DNA from: Necropsobacter rosorum
GTDB lineage: Bacteria > Pseudomonadota > Gammaproteobacteria > Enterobacterales > Pasteurellaceae
NCBI GenBank assembly: GCA_000751835.1
Contig: CCMQ01000006.1
Location: 62,001 to 126,000 of the forward strand
Reading direction: 5' to 3'
Length of the DNA: 64,000 bases
Shown here piece after piece: positions 11,198-22,736 of this stretch (its first letter is position 1; every line of letters starts with the position of its first letter). The notes below the pieces were generated by a model, which saw only the letters and a list, made by a program, of their open reading frames with translations, was not told where the DNA came from and made no database searches. The position numbers and the translations under genes were made by a program.

Positions 11198-13585
11198 CTA
11201 ATCTCTCAAGTAAGCGTTAAAGCGTTGTTTCAGTTCGGATAATACAACAGAAATTACAGCATTGATATCCTTTTCTTCCAGCGTTCTTTCCGTATCCTGA
11301 ATTGTCAGACTGATGGCCAGACTTTTCTTCCCTTCGGGTAAATTCGCCCCTTGATAAACATCGAATAAACCGACGTTCATCAATTGTTTTCCGCCAGCGT
11401 TACGGCACGCATCCAAAATATCGCCGGCCGGGATATCGCTATCCAGCACCACGGCAATATCGCGTTTATTGGCCGGGAAACGGGAAATTTCTTTTGCATT
11501 CGGAACATTACGTTCCGCAATCGCCGCCCATTCGATTTCAAACACAATCGGTTTACCGGATAATCCCAGTTGCTGTACGATTTTCGGATGAACCGTTCCG
11601 ATAAAGCCGATTTCCTTATCGTCCAGCATAATTGCCGCCGATTGCCCCGGATGAAGCGCCGGATATGATTTTGCAACAAAACGCAGACGATTTCCAGCCT
11701 TTGTTAAGGATAAAATTCGCTCTAAATCCCCTTTCAGATCAAAGAAATCTGCATTTTCGCCTTTATGTTCCCAATGTACGGGACGTTTATCCCCGACAAT
11801 CGCCGCACCGAGCATAAATTCCTGACGAACGCCGCACGGCGCATCCGCATCGGGCATAAAGCGCAATCCGCCCTCAAAAATCCGAATCCGGCTCTGCTGG
11901 CGGTTCTGATTATAAGCCATGGTGGTCAGTAAACCCGGCAACAGGGATACCCGCATAGCGGACATTTCGCGTGAAATCGGATTCGGCAGCATTAACGCTT
12001 CCTGCTCCGGATAAAGCAATTGCTGAACATCGGGATCGACAAAGCTGTAAGACACGATTTCCTGATAATCACTGTCCACAAACGCGGTACGCACACGAAT
12101 CAGTTCCAGCAGATGTTCCGGAATCATTTTCATCTGCAAATGCGCCAGCGGCGCATGATTCGGAATGCTGTTATAGCCGTAAATACGCGCCACTTCTTCG
12201 ATCAAATCCTCTTCGATTTCAATATCGAAACGCCAGCTGGCCGAGGTGACTGTCCAAACTTCCGCGGCATAATTCACCTCAAATCCCAAACGCCGGAAAA
12301 TATCGGTCACGGTTTCCGTTTCAATATGATGACCGAGTAACGCATCTAATTTGTGACGACGTAACCGAACCTGTTTAACTTTCGGTAAATGCTCATCGCT
12401 GGTGGCTTCGCAGATTTCGCCCGCTTCACCGCCGCAAATTTGCAGCACAAGTGCGGTCGCTCTTTCCAGTGCTTTGCGCGGTAAGTCAAAATCCACACCG
12501 CGCTCAAAACGGTGGGAGGAATCCGTATGCAGACCATATTGTCTGGCTCGGCCGGTAATAGCCAGCGGTGCGAAAAATGCGGCTTCAAGAATAATATCGC
12601 GGGTATCGCCGTTTACCCCGCTGCCTTCGCCGCCGAAAATACCCGCCATTGCCAGTGGCCCGTTCTGATCGGCGATAACCAGTGTATTGGGTTGCAGTTT
12701 TGCCGTGCTGCCGTCTAGCAGCACTAGCTCTTCGCCCTCTTTCGCCATACGCACTTGAATCGGCTGAGCGACGCGAGCGGCATCAAAGGCGTGCATCGGC
12801 TGACCCAGTTCCAGCAAAATATAATTTGTAATATCTACGATCGGATCGATAGAACGAATGTCGCAGCGCCGCAGTTTCTCCGTCATCCAGACCGGCGTTT
12901 GCGCATGGACATCGACATTTTTAATCACCCGCAGCAAATAGCGCGGGCAGGCCTGCGGCGCAGAAACCTCGATCAGCGCCTTATCCGCAATGGTCGCGTT
13001 AACCGGTTCGATGGTCGGTGTTGTCACCGGCATACGGTTTACCACGCCGATTTCCCGCGCAATCCCCGCAATACTCAGACAATCGGCACGATTCGGGGTG
13101 AGGCTGATTTCAATCGCATTATCGTTCAGTTGCAGATAATCGCGTAAGTCCGTGCCGATCGGCGCATCGGCGGGTAATTCAATGATACCGCTGTGATCAT
13201 CGGCAATGCCCAATTCGCGATAAGAACACAACATGCCTTCGGACGGCTGACCGCGTAATGTCGTCTTTTTGATTTTAAAATCGCCCGGTAACAACGCACC
13301 GTCAACCGCACAGGCGACTTTTAACCCCTGCCGGCAATTCGGCGCACCGCAGACGATATCCAATAATGCCGCACCGCCGACATTGACTTTGGTGACGCGC
13401 AATTTATCCGCATCCGGATGCGGCGCGCATTCCACCACTTCACCGACAACCACGCCGCTAAAATCGCCGGCCACTTTCTCTACGCCGTCAACTTCCAGCC
13501 CCAGCATGGTGATTTGTTCGCATAACTGCGCGGTGTCGATAGCCGGATTGACCCACTCACGCACCCATAATTCGCTAAATTTCAT
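11198..13585 (-). CDS. pheT: Phenylalanyl-tRNA synthetase beta subunit
   Basis: Beta chain of the alpha2-beta2 PheRS, 795 residues as in E. coli (795). Seen in order: N-terminal EMAP/OB tRNA-binding domain ([20 protein letters not shown] about 45-64), the B3/B4 editing domain in the middle (about 200-400), the B5 domain and the C-terminal anticodon-recognition fold (about 700-795, with [13 protein letters not shown]). It sits between pheS (59 bases upstream) and ihfA (3 bases downstream) in one operon. Confidence 0.97.
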   Translation of the reverse strand: MKFSELWVREWVNPAIDTAQLCEQITMLGLEVDGVEKVAGDFSGVVVGEVVECAPHPDADKLRVTKVNVGGAALLDIVCGAPNCRQGLKVACAVDGALLPGDFKIKKTTLRGQPSEGMLCSYRELGIADDHSGIIELPADAPIGTDLRDYLQLNDNAIEISLTPNRADCLSIAGIAREIGVVNRMPVTTPTIEPVNATIADKALIEVSAPQACPRYLLRVIKNVDVHAQTPVWMTEKLRRCDIRSIDPIVDITNYILLELGQPMHAFDAARVAQPIQVRMAKEGEELVLLDGSTAKLQPNTLVIADQNGPLAMAGIFGGEGSGVNGDTRDIILEAAFFAPLAITGRARQYGLHTDSSHRFERGVDFDLPRKALERATALVLQICGGEAGEICEATSDEHLPKVKQVRLRRHKLDALLGHHIETETVTDIFRRLGFEVNYAAEVWTVTSASWRFDIEIEEDLIEEVARIYGYNSIPNHAPLAHLQMKMIPEHLLELIRVRTAFVDSDYQEIVSYSFVDPDVQQLLYPEQEALMLPNPISREMSAMRVSLLPGLLTTMAYNQNRQQSRIRIFEGGLRFMPDADAPCGVRQEFMLGAAIVGDKRPVHWEHKGENADFFDLKGDLERILSLTKAGNRLRFVAKSYPALHPGQSAAIMLDDKEIGFIGTVHPKIVQQLGLSGKPIVFEIEWAAIAERNVPNAKEISRFPANKRDIAVVLDSDIPAGDILDACRNAGGKQLMNVGLFDVYQGANLPEGKKSLAISLTIQDTERTLEEKDINAVISVVLSELKQRFNAYLRD

Positions 13586-13644
13586 AATATTTCTCTGTCT
13601 GATTCGTTTACATTACCAAGGCGCATATTCCGCCTGTCGTTTCA

Positions 13645-14646
<1,002 letters not shown>

Positions 14647-14729
14647 TTACGTTAAATAATTCAAAAAATGCTATCAATGATAATACTAACATGTTAAAAA
14701 ATCACGCCTTTAATGCGTAGTTTGGGCGA

Positions 14730-15392
14730 TTATTTCGCTTTTTGCGCCCTTATCGCCGCCATCACGGAAATTCGGTTAAAAAAAGCACCGCACTTCGGCA
14801 TCAGACGCAGTGAAACGGGCTGTCCCTGATAGGTGAAATCCAGTCCGTAAGCATGCAGATAAGTGCGGTCGGATTTTGCTCCATTTCCGCCGTACAGCGT
14901 ATCGCCCAGAATCGGACTGCCGAGGCTTTTCATGGCGACCCGCAGCTGATGGGTTTTGCCGGTTCGCGGCGATAACACGAACAGGCGCAAATTCGGCTCG
15001 CAGCTCACCGAATAAAAGCGCGTCAGCGCGGGATTTTCGCCGCGCGGGGTTAATTTCCATGCACCGCCCCGCGCCTTTACCATATCACCGCGGATTACGC
15101 CCTGTTTTTTCTTCGGTTTATGCACGGATAAGGCAAGATAGGTTTTTTGAATGGCATGTTGGGCGAATAGATGGGATAATTGCGCGGCGGAGCGGCTGTT
15201 TAAAGCCAGTATCAATAGCCCCGATGTGACTTTATCCAGACGGTGTACCAGCCACACCTGCGGCACATTAAGCTGCCGGGCAACCACTGTGGTCAGACCG
15301 ATGTCACCGTCGTCTTTATGTACACTGATGCCACAGGGCTTATTAATGATGATAAAATCCGGATGGGTGTAAACTATTTCGATAGGTTGCAT
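14730..15392 (-). CDS. RluA-family pseudouridine synthase
   Basis: RNA pseudouridine synthase of the RluA group. The catalytic motif HRLDKVTSGLL lies at 50-60 with Asp53 as the nucleophile, and the C-terminal block has RTGKTHQLRVAMKSLGSPILGDTLYGG, the usual RluA ending. 220 residues and no S4 domain, so it is the short form. Target RNA cannot be told from the sequence. It stands alone between pheS and the divergent cls gene. Confidence 0.9.
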   Translation of the reverse strand: MQPIEIVYTHPDFIIINKPCGISVHKDDGDIGLTTVVARQLNVPQVWLVHRLDKVTSGLLILALNSRSAAQLSHLFAQHAIQKTYLALSVHKPKKKQGVIRGDMVKARGGAWKLTPRGENPALTRFYSVSCEPNLRLFVLSPRTGKTHQLRVAMKSLGSPILGDTLYGGNGAKSDRTYLHAYGLDFTYQGQPVSLRLMPKCGAFFNRISVMAAIRAQKAK

Positions 15393-15424
15393 ATGTGATT
15401 AAATAAAAGTGCGGTTAAAAAATA

Positions 15425-16888
15425 ATGCGTTTTTCCATTGAACAGATTATACCATACATCATCCCCGCCATAATTTGGATTCTGAGCATTTCCATTACGT
15501 TGCGGTTGATTATTAAAAAACAATCGGTCTCCGCCACGTTATCCTGGCTGATGCTGATCTATCTGGTGCCGATTGTCGGCATTATCGCCTATCTGATTTT
15601 CGGCGAAATCAATCTCGGTACCCGGCGGGCAAAGGCTTTTCGCAGCCTGCTGCCTAAATTTAACCGATGGTTCGATAAGTTTGCCCAATGCCATAATCTG
15701 ATCAATACGCATAATAATCTGCTGTACCGCCCGCTGTTCGATCTGGCGCACAAACGCCTGCATATTCCCTGTGTGCTGGGCAATGAACTGCATATTCTGG
15801 ATACGCCGGACAGCATTATCAACAGTATTATTCAGGATATTAACGCCGCGACCCACAGCATCAATATGGTGTTTTATATTTGGTCCGACGGCGGCTTGAT
15901 CAATCAGGTGCAAACGGCGCTGATTCAGGCCCGGCGCCGCGGCGTGGCAATCCGGATTCTGCTCGACAGCGTAGGCAGCCGCAGTTTTCTGAAAAGCCCG
16001 GCCTGCCGCACCCTGCGCGAACAGGGGATTGAAATCACCGAAACCCTGCATGTGAATTTACTGCGTATGTTTTTCAGCCGGATTGATTTGCGCCAGCACC
16101 GCAAAATTATCGTAATCGATAATCAATTATCCTACACCGGCAGCATGAATATGGTGGATCCGAAATACTTCAAACAGGACAGCCATGTGGGCGAATGGAT
16201 CGATATTATGGTACGCATCAACGGGCCGGTTTCGCCGGTGCTGAACAGCCTGCACGCCTGGGACTGGGAAATTGAAACCGAACGCGAATTACCGCTGGCG
16301 CTGCCGGATTGCCCGTTGCTGCCGATAGACAGCGACAATTCCCATGCCGTGCAGATTCTGGCCACCGGCCCGGGCTTTCCCGATGATTTGATGGCACAAT
16401 CCCTATCCCTTGCCATTTTCTCGGCGCGTAAAAGTATCACCATCACCTCGCCTTACTTCGTTCCCAGCCACAGCATCGCCGAGGCGTTGCAGATTGCCGC
16501 CTTGCGCGGCGTGGAAGTGACGCTGATTCTGCCGGAAAAAAACGATTCGGTCATGGTCGGCTGGGCAAGCCGCACATTTTTTGAAGATTTAATGGCGGCC
16601 GGCGTGAAAATTTATAAATTCAGAACAGGCTTGCTGCATACAAAAAGCATACTGATCGATAATCGGCTGGCATTAGTCGGTACCGTAAATATGGATATGC
16701 GCAGTTTTCTGTTGAATTTTGAAGTCACCATGGTGGTGGAAGATCTGGCCTTTGCCAATGAAATCACCGTATTGCATGAAAATTATCTGCGCAATTCGGT
16801 GGCGCTGGATTATGCCGCCTGGAAAACCCGCCCGGTTTATCACCGCATTATTGAGCGCCTGTTTTTCCTGTTCAGCCCGTTGCTGTAA
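15425..16888 (+). CDS. cls: Cardiolipin synthase A
   Basis: Inner-membrane phospholipase-D-type enzyme that condenses two phosphatidylglycerols to cardiolipin. Two N-terminal membrane helices (about 8-30 and 37-59) are followed by two PLD domains. The first HKD motif has H225, K227 and D232 (HRKIIVIDN...GSMN); the second is HTKSILIDNRLALVGTVN around 400. 487 residues, almost identical to E. coli ClsA (486). A DNA uptake sequence lies just before the start. Convergent with folC. Confidence 0.95.
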   Translation: MRFSIEQIIPYIIPAIIWILSISITLRLIIKKQSVSATLSWLMLIYLVPIVGIIAYLIFGEINLGTRRAKAFRSLLPKFNRWFDKFAQCHNLINTHNNLLYRPLFDLAHKRLHIPCVLGNELHILDTPDSIINSIIQDINAATHSINMVFYIWSDGGLINQVQTALIQARRRGVAIRILLDSVGSRSFLKSPACRTLREQGIEITETLHVNLLRMFFSRIDLRQHRKIIVIDNQLSYTGSMNMVDPKYFKQDSHVGEWIDIMVRINGPVSPVLNSLHAWDWEIETERELPLALPDCPLLPIDSDNSHAVQILATGPGFPDDLMAQSLSLAIFSARKSITITSPYFVPSHSIAEALQIAALRGVEVTLILPEKNDSVMVGWASRTFFEDLMAAGVKIYKFRTGLLHTKSILIDNRLALVGTVNMDMRSFLLNFEVTMVVEDLAFANEITVLHENYLRNSVALDYAAWKTRPVYHRIIERLFFLFSPLL

Positions 16889-16900
16889 CGGCGTTAAGAA

Positions 16901-16926
16901 ACGGGCGATCCCATAAGGCCGCCCGT
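16901..16926. terminator. Possible hairpin between convergent cls and folC
   Basis: ACGGGCG (16901-16907) and CGCCCGT (16920-16926) form a perfect 7-bp stem with a 12-base loop, between the two convergent gene ends. There is no clear U-run, so terminator activity is only likely from position. Confidence 0.4.
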
Positions 16927-16931
16927 CATGG

Positions 16932-18260
16932 TTACCGCATCGCCAAAAATGCCCCGACGGTATGAAAAGAGCCGAATATCAGCACGGTATCTTTCGGCTG
17001 CGCATGTTCCAGCGCACGTTTCACCCCTTGCGCCACACTGTCGGCGCTTTCTCCCGCAACGGGTTGCTGCTGTGACTGCGCGGTCTGTTGCAACGTCACA
17101 AATAATGCCTCGCCGCGTTGTCCTCGTTCGCCGTCCAAACTCACACAATACCAATAATCGATCAGCGACAACAACGGCGCCACGACGCCGGCGGCATCTT
17201 TATCTTTCAGAATGCCGCACACCGCAATGATTCTGCCGTCTGTTTCGGCGTGAAGTGCGGTCAGTTTTTGCGCTAAATAACGTGCGGCATGGGGATTGTG
17301 CCCGACATCGATAATCACACGCGGTAATGCGGCCGGCGGTTTCGCGACGCTTTTTGCCAACATCTGCCGGTTTTCCGCCGCTAGCGTCTGAAAGCGTCCG
17401 GTTAATTCCACCTGCGATAAGGCCTGCCGAATATGCGCCGGCGAAATCGCAAAGGGCAAATGCCCTATCGCCGCCAACGCCGTTGCCGCATTAGCCACAG
17501 GAATCTGCGGAAACGGCAGATTTTCCCACCGCACTTTTTTATCCTGCCAGCACCAGCTTTCATCTTGCAGCGTAAAGCGCCAGTCCTGATCGCGACAGGA
17601 CAGCAGACAGCCCAGGCGATGCGCCTGTTCAAGCATGGAGGCCGGAATATCCGGCTCACCGATAATCACCGGTTTGCCGGCCCGGAAAATACCGGCTTTT
17701 TCAAAACCGATTTGTTCGCGCGTCGAACCGAGGAAATCCGTGTGATCAATATCAATACTGGTAATCAGCGCGATATTGCTGTCAACGATATTGGTGGCAT
17801 CCAGCCGACCGCCCAGCCCCACTTCCAGAATCACAACATCAAGCGCCGCTTGCTTAAACAAATGCAGCGCGGATAAGGTGCTGAACTCGAAATAAGTTAA
17901 GGATTCGGTTTTATGCCGTTCGATAAAAGCAAAGGAACGGCAATGCGCCGCATCGTCCAGTTCGCGGTTTTGAATCCGCACCCGTTCGTTGTAACGGATT
18001 AAATGCGGCGACGAATAAACGCCGACGCGATACCCGGCATTCAGCAGCACGGTTTCCAGCAAACGGCAGGTGGTGCCTTTACCGTTGGTGCCGCCGACGG
18101 TGATCACGAAAGGTGCGGGATGCAATAAATCCAGCGCCCGGGCAACCGCCGTAATGCGCGCAAGTCCCAGATCAATGGTTTTAAAATGACTGTGTTCTAA
18201 ATAAGAAAGCCACTCCTGAAGGGTCGAAGTGGCGGTTAATCGGCTATTGGGATTATTCAT
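16932..18260 (-). CDS. folC: Bifunctional folylpolyglutamate / dihydrofolate synthase
   Basis: Adds glutamates to folates and makes dihydrofolate from dihydropteroate. Mur-ligase fold with the ATP loop GGTNGKGT at 56-63 and the folate-binding [14 protein letters not shown], then the metal and ATP region [14 protein letters not shown] chose ATG 18260 (442 residues, [12 protein letters not shown]). It overlaps the accD end by 8 bases, giving coupled translation as in E. coli; the TTG at 18269 is a weaker option. Follows accD directly. Confidence 0.95.
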   Translation of the reverse strand: MNNPNSRLTATSTLQEWLSYLEHSHFKTIDLGLARITAVARALDLLHPAPFVITVGGTNGKGTTCRLLETVLLNAGYRVGVYSSPHLIRYNERVRIQNRELDDAAHCRSFAFIERHKTESLTYFEFSTLSALHLFKQAALDVVILEVGLGGRLDATNIVDSNIALITSIDIDHTDFLGSTREQIGFEKAGIFRAGKPVIIGEPDIPASMLEQAHRLGCLLSCRDQDWRFTLQDESWCWQDKKVRWENLPFPQIPVANAATALAAIGHLPFAISPAHIRQALSQVELTGRFQTLAAENRQMLAKSVAKPPAALPRVIIDVGHNPHAARYLAQKLTALHAETDGRIIAVCGILKDKDAAGVVAPLLSLIDYWYCVSLDGERGQRGEALFVTLQQTAQSQQQPVAGESADSVAQGVKRALEHAQPKDTVLIFGSFHTVGAFLAMR

Positions 18261-19158
18261 GTTCGGCAACGAGAGGCTGTTCCACTAATTCCGCTTCCAC
18301 GAAAGGCGACGGTTTATTGCACAGTTTGCTTAATAAACTGGCCAGCGTTTCGCGCATATCGGCACGCTTGACGATCATATCAATGGCGCCTTTTTCCAGC
18401 AAAAACTCTGAACGCTGGAAGCCTTCCGGCAATTTTTCCCGCACGGTCTGCTCAATCACGCGCGGACCGGCAAACCCGATTAAGGCTTTCGGCTCCGCGA
18501 TATTGATATCGCCCAGCATGGCAAAACTGGCGGATACGCCGCCCAGCGTCGGATCGGTTAACACGGAAATAAACGGCACGCCTTTTTCGCGCATTTTCGC
18601 CAGCACGGCGCTGGTTTTCGCCATCTGCATTAACGAGATCAGCGCTTCCTGCATCCGCGCCCCACCGCTGGCGGAAAAACAAATGAAGGGACAGTTTTCC
18701 GCCATAGCTTTTTCTGCCGCTTTGACGAATTTGGCGCCGACCACCGATCCCATAGAACCGCCCATAAAACTGAAATTCGACGCCGCCGCCACAACCGGCA
18801 TGCCGTATAAGGTGCCGAATACCGAAATCAGCGCATCTTTTTCGCCGGTTTCTTTTTGCGCGGCGGAAATGCGGTCTTTATATTTTTTCAAATCTTTGAA
18901 TTTCAGCACATCTTTCGGTTCCAGCTCGGCGGCAAGTTCCTGTACGCTGTCTTTATCCAGCAGCGCCAGAAGACGCTCGCGCGCATCGATTCGCATATGA
19001 TGTCCGCATTTCGGGCAGACTTCCAGATTGCGCTTTAATTCGTCACGATATAACACCTGTTCGCAGGCCGTGCATTTTGTCCACACGCCCTCCGGCACAT
19101 TCGCTCTGCGCGATGAAGACGAGGTGTTTTTGCTAAAAATTCTATCAATCCAGCTCAT
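18253..19158 (-). CDS. accD: Acetyl-CoA carboxylase carboxyltransferase subunit beta
   Basis: Beta half of the carboxyltransferase that makes malonyl-CoA for fatty acid synthesis. The N-terminal zinc ribbon is intact: C29, C32, C48 and C51. The crotonase-like core has the conserved [21 protein letters not shown] region and [22 protein letters not shown] towards the end. 301 residues, family length. Order truA-accD-folC matches E. coli except that dedA is missing between truA and accD; a dedA paralogue is near 29 kb. Confidence 0.97.
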   Translation of the reverse strand: MSWIDRIFSKNTSSSSRRANVPEGVWTKCTACEQVLYRDELKRNLEVCPKCGHHMRIDARERLLALLDKDSVQELAAELEPKDVLKFKDLKKYKDRISAAQKETGEKDALISVFGTLYGMPVVAAASNFSFMGGSMGSVVGAKFVKAAEKAMAENCPFICFSASGGARMQEALISLMQMAKTSAVLAKMREKGVPFISVLTDPTLGGVSASFAMLGDINIAEPKALIGFAGPRVIEQTVREKLPEGFQRSEFLLEKGAIDMIVKRADMRETLASLLSKLCNKPSPFVEAELVEQPLVAEHE

Positions 19159-19241
19159 GTTTAACCTTTTTTATCCGAGGAAAATTGCGGCTATTACACC
19201 ATAATTCGACCGAATATGCCAGCGCTAAAGGTCTGACATGA

Positions 19242-20036
19242 CTACCAAAGTTCATCTTCCAGATACAGCGGCCCTAAGCGCGTCCGCGGCAAGGCGAAAC
19301 GCTCGGGATAACGCACATTGACCAAATATAATCCCGCCGCTTTTGCGGTCGGTGCGGCTAAAGTGCGGTCTTTTTCGGCCAATAATTCGGCCATCCAGCT
19401 CACCGGCCGGTTCTGACAGCCGATTTCAAGCAAACTGCCGACGATATTACGCACCATATGATGCACGAACGCATTGGCCTGAATATCAATCACAATATAC
19501 TCGGCGCGGCGAACCACATGCAAATGATGCACATTGCGCCACGGGGTATGCGACTGACATTGTGCCGCACGAAATGCGGAAAAGTCATGCTCGCCCAGTA
19601 AAGCCTGCCCGGCTTCGTGCATCAGACGATGATCCAGCGGCGCCGGGTAATGGGTAACGCCGTCGGGCAAAATGGCGCTGCGCAATTTATGGTTATAAAT
19701 CAAATAGCGATAACGGCGTGCCGTAGCACTGAAACGCGCGTGAAAATCGTCGTCCACCCGCTTTGCCCATGTCACGGCAATATCGTCGGGCAAATTGGCG
19801 TTGACACCGAAACACCAGGCTTTTTCCGGCCGCTCGGCGCCGGTTTCGAAATGAATCACCTGTCCGCTGGCATGTACGCCGGAATCGGTACGCCCGGCGC
19901 AGAAAACCGCGCACTCTTCATTGGCGACGAACGCAATGGCTTTTTCCAGTTCGGCCTGCACGCTGGCGACCTTTTCCTGCCGCTGCCAGCCGAAATAATG
20001 TTTGCCGTTATAGGCGATGCCGAGCGCGATTTTCAT
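19242..20036 (-). CDS. truA: tRNA pseudouridine(38-40) synthase TruA
   Basis: Modifies uridines 38-40 of tRNA anticodon arms. The catalytic motif [15 protein letters not shown] contains Asp51. The N-terminus [19 protein letters not shown] and the motif [18 protein letters not shown] are diagnostic. 264 residues (E. coli 270). It is 83 bases upstream of accD on the same strand and divergent from the patatin-like gene. Confidence 0.97.
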   Translation of the reverse strand: MKIALGIAYNGKHYFGWQRQEKVASVQAELEKAIAFVANEECAVFCAGRTDSGVHASGQVIHFETGAERPEKAWCFGVNANLPDDIAVTWAKRVDDDFHARFSATARRYRYLIYNHKLRSAILPDGVTHYPAPLDHRLMHEAGQALLGEHDFSAFRAAQCQSHTPWRNVHHLHVVRRAEYIVIDIQANAFVHHMVRNIVGSLLEIGCQNRPVSWMAELLAEKDRTLAAPTAKAAGLYLVNVRYPERFALPRTRLGPLYLEDELW

Positions 20037-20153
20037 ATTCTGAGTCCTGTCCGTTGATCGAATCGCGCTATTATAGGGTAAATTTCCGATTTATAGAATG
20101 AAGCCGGGATGATATTATGACCGGCATTCATTAACTGCATAAAAGGTGAACGA

Positions 20154-21002
20154 ATGAAAATCGGTTTGGTTCTGGAAGGCGGCGGAATGCGCGGCATGTT
20201 TACCGCCGGCGTGCTGGATGTCTTGATGGATGAAAATATCCGGGTTGACGGTATCGTTAGTGTGTCCGCCGGTGCGCTGTTCGGCGCCAATTATCCCTCC
20301 TGCCAGCGCGGGCGGGCGATTCGTTATAATCTGAAATATCTCAATGACAAGCGTTACCTCGGATTGCACAGCCTGCTGACGACCGGCAATATCATTAATA
20401 AAGAATTCGCCTTTTATCAGGTGCCGATGACGCTGGATCCCTTTGATAACGCGGCATTTAAAGCCTCTGCGACGGATTTTTATGTTACCCTGACCAATGT
20501 GGAAAGCGGGCGGGCGGAATATGTTCGGATCACCGATGTGTTTGCTCAAATGGAGCTGCTGCGTGCCACTTCCGCCATGCCGTTCGTCTCGAAAATGATC
20601 GAGATTGACGGCAAAAAATATCTGGACGGCGGCATTGCCGACAGTATCCCGTTGCAGAAATGCCTTGATTTGGGCTATGAGAAAATTCTTGTGGTGCTGA
20701 CCCGCCCGCTCGATTACCGTAAAACGGCGGCCAACCCTTATCTGATTAAAGCGTGCTATCGCCGTTATCCGAATCTGGTCGAAACCTTAATCCGCCGGCA
20801 TCAGGATTATAATCGTCAGGTGGAGGAAATTATCCGTTTGCAGCAGCAAAACCGGATTTTTGTTATCCGCCCGTCTCAGGCGCTGTCCATCGGCCGCATT
20901 GAAAGAAATCCCGACAAAATTCAGGCGATGTATGATCTGGGCATTACTGATGCAACGCGAGAACTGGAAAACCTGAAACGCTATGTAAATCAGCCGGTTT
21001 AA
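20154..21002 (+). CDS. Patatin-like phospholipase (YjjU-type)
   Basis: Predicted serine lipid acyl hydrolase with a Ser-Asp dyad. The oxyanion loop GGGMRG is at 9-14, the nucleophile region is VSVSAGAL with Ser38, and the catalytic aspartate is D158 in YLDGGIADSIP. The usual elbow is G-x-S-x-G, but here the first Gly is Ser (S36-V37-S38-A39-G40). 282 residues, no signal peptide, so probably cytoplasmic or peripheral. ATG 20154 is preceded by AAAGGTGAACG. Single gene with an inverted uptake-sequence pair behind it. Substrate unknown. Confidence 0.88.
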   Translation: MKIGLVLEGGGMRGMFTAGVLDVLMDENIRVDGIVSVSAGALFGANYPSCQRGRAIRYNLKYLNDKRYLGLHSLLTTGNIINKEFAFYQVPMTLDPFDNAAFKASATDFYVTLTNVESGRAEYVRITDVFAQMELLRATSAMPFVSKMIEIDGKKYLDGGIADSIPLQKCLDLGYEKILVVLTRPLDYRKTAANPYLIKACYRRYPNLVETLIRRHQDYNRQVEEIIRLQQQNRIFVIRPSQALSIGRIERNPDKIQAMYDLGITDATRELENLKRYVNQPV

Positions 21003-21019
21003 CGCTGTCCGGCAAGCAT

Positions 21020-21083
21020 AAAGTGCGGTCGTTTTGCGGCCGGTTTTTAACATCGGAAAACGGTTGATTATGCACCGCACTTT
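21020..21083. repeat. Inverted uptake-sequence pair after the patatin-like gene
   Basis: AAGTGCGGT at 21021-21029 and ACCGCACTT at 21074-21082, 44 bases apart. They can form a stem behind the patatin-like gene, but the long loop makes it a weak terminator. The rest of the 270-base gap up to 21273 carries the promoter of the peptide transporter; an AT-rich run (21170-21220) is the likely place. Confidence 0.65.
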
Positions 21084-21272
21084 ATTCTTTCCGTTTACGC
21101 GCCGAACCGCATTGATTCCGCCGTTACCATTGTTGTCCGACACAATATTGAATCGATCAAAAAAACATTCTTCTTTTTGGGGTTTTGTGTTAAATTTTTG
21201 TTAAGTTTAAACCCAATACTTTTATTACGCAGGATGTGACACGCTTATTGACTTAACCACGAGGAGGACGAT

Positions 21273-22724
21273 ATGTCACCGACCCCAACCACACGGACAT
21301 TTTTCGGGCATCCGTTTCAACTGGGCAAGCTGTTTCAGATTGAATTATGGGAACGCTTTTCTTTTTATGGCATGCAAGCCATCTTAATGATGTACCTTTA
21401 CTACCAAACCACAAGCGGCGGGCTGAACATTGATAAAACCGTGGCCGGCGGCATTGTCGGCGCCTATGGCGGCAGTATTTATTTAGCCACGATTCTGGGC
21501 GGCTGGCTGTCGGATCGCTTAATCGGCGCGGAACGCACCTTGTTTTGGTCGGGTGTGGTGGTGATGTCCGGTCATATTGCGCTGGCGCTGCTGCCCGATT
21601 TCGTCGGCTTAGTTGCCGGTTTGGTATTGATCGCTTTCGGCAGCGGCGGGGTAAAAGCCTCGGCAAGCTCTATGGTCGGACAGCTTTATGAAAGCCGAGA
21701 GACCCGCCACCTGCGCGATGCCGGTTTTTCCATTTTTTATATCGCCATTAATATCGGTGCGCTGCTGGGGCCGTTGCTGACGGGTCTGCTGCAAAGCAAT
21801 ATCGGTTTCCATTATGGTTTCGGAGCCGCCGCGGTGGGCATGGCGTTCGGTTTATGGCAATACAGCCGCGGCCGAAAATTCCTGCCGAAAACCCCTGCTC
21901 CCTTCCCTTTGCAATCCCATGAAAAACCGACTCTCTTCCGCTTCACCTTGCTGGGGTTGGTCGTGTTCGCCTTAGCCATTGCCCTTGGCTGGCTGCATTT
22001 CGGTAATTTTAAATCCGTGCTTTTGGCGGTGGTTATCCTGCTTTCCGTGTATTACTTTACCCGTCTGCTGACAGGCAAACACAGCACCGCTACGCAGAAA
22101 AAATATATTCAGGCGTATCTGCCGCTGTTTTTAACCTCCTGCATTTTCTGGGCATTATGGTTTCAGTTTTATACCGTGATCACCATTTATATCGATGAAA
22201 CGGCAAAGGCGCAGCGTATGCTCGGTAGCTTTGAAATTCCGGTGGCGTGGTTTAGTGCTTTGCAGGGTTTCTGGGTGATTATATTCTCCGGTTTACTGGC
22301 GAGTTTATGGATGAAAATGGGCAAACAGCAGCCGAAAACACCGGATAAATTTGCTTACGGCTTAATTATTGTCGGCGTATTTTATCTGCTGTATATGCCG
22401 TTTTTGGGCGACAGTGTGATGCCGTTGATCATTATCGCGCTGTCGATCATTGTGCTCACCCTTGCCGAGCTGCTGATTTCGCCGATTTCCCTGTCGTTTG
22501 CCACCAAAATCGCCCCGCCGCATTTTAAAACCCAAATGGTCGCCTTGAATTTTTTGTCGTTGTCTATCGGCTTCACGTTAGGCGGTCTGATTTTCGAGTG
22601 GTTTTATCACGCCGACAAACTGTTGCATTTTTATGGTCTGCTCGGCGCTATCGGCATCGGCTGCGGCGTATTGCTACTTGTGTTCACCAATAACTTAAAC
22701 CGCATGCTCAGCGGTATCGACTGA
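21273..22724 (+). CDS. Proton-dependent oligopeptide transporter (POT/PTR family)
   Basis: Inner-membrane proton-coupled importer of di- and tripeptides. The POT signature ELWERFSFYG (ExxERFxYYG type) is in helix 1, and the second signature FSIFYIAINIGALLGP is around helix 5. About 14 hydrophobic segments over 483 residues fit the DtpA/DtpT group. ATG 21273 has a strong GAGGAGG ribosome site. The stop is only 12 bases from the aminopeptidase start, so import and hydrolysis of peptides are made from one message. Confidence 0.93.
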   Translation: MSPTPTTRTFFGHPFQLGKLFQIELWERFSFYGMQAILMMYLYYQTTSGGLNIDKTVAGGIVGAYGGSIYLATILGGWLSDRLIGAERTLFWSGVVVMSGHIALALLPDFVGLVAGLVLIAFGSGGVKASASSMVGQLYESRETRHLRDAGFSIFYIAINIGALLGPLLTGLLQSNIGFHYGFGAAAVGMAFGLWQYSRGRKFLPKTPAPFPLQSHEKPTLFRFTLLGLVVFALAIALGWLHFGNFKSVLLAVVILLSVYYFTRLLTGKHSTATQKKYIQAYLPLFLTSCIFWALWFQFYTVITIYIDETAKAQRMLGSFEIPVAWFSALQGFWVIIFSGLLASLWMKMGKQQPKTPDKFAYGLIIVGVFYLLYMPFLGDSVMPLIIIALSIIVLTLAELLISPISLSFATKIAPPHFKTQMVALNFLSLSIGFTLGGLIFEWFYHADKLLHFYGLLGAIGIGCGVLLLVFTNNLNRMLSGID

Positions 22725-22736
22725 TTCGGAGGAATT

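Noticed and set aside
21150-21165. TTGAATCGATCAA as an FNR site upstream of the peptide transporter
   Set aside because: Half-sites are one base too close compared with TTGAT-N4-ATCAA.
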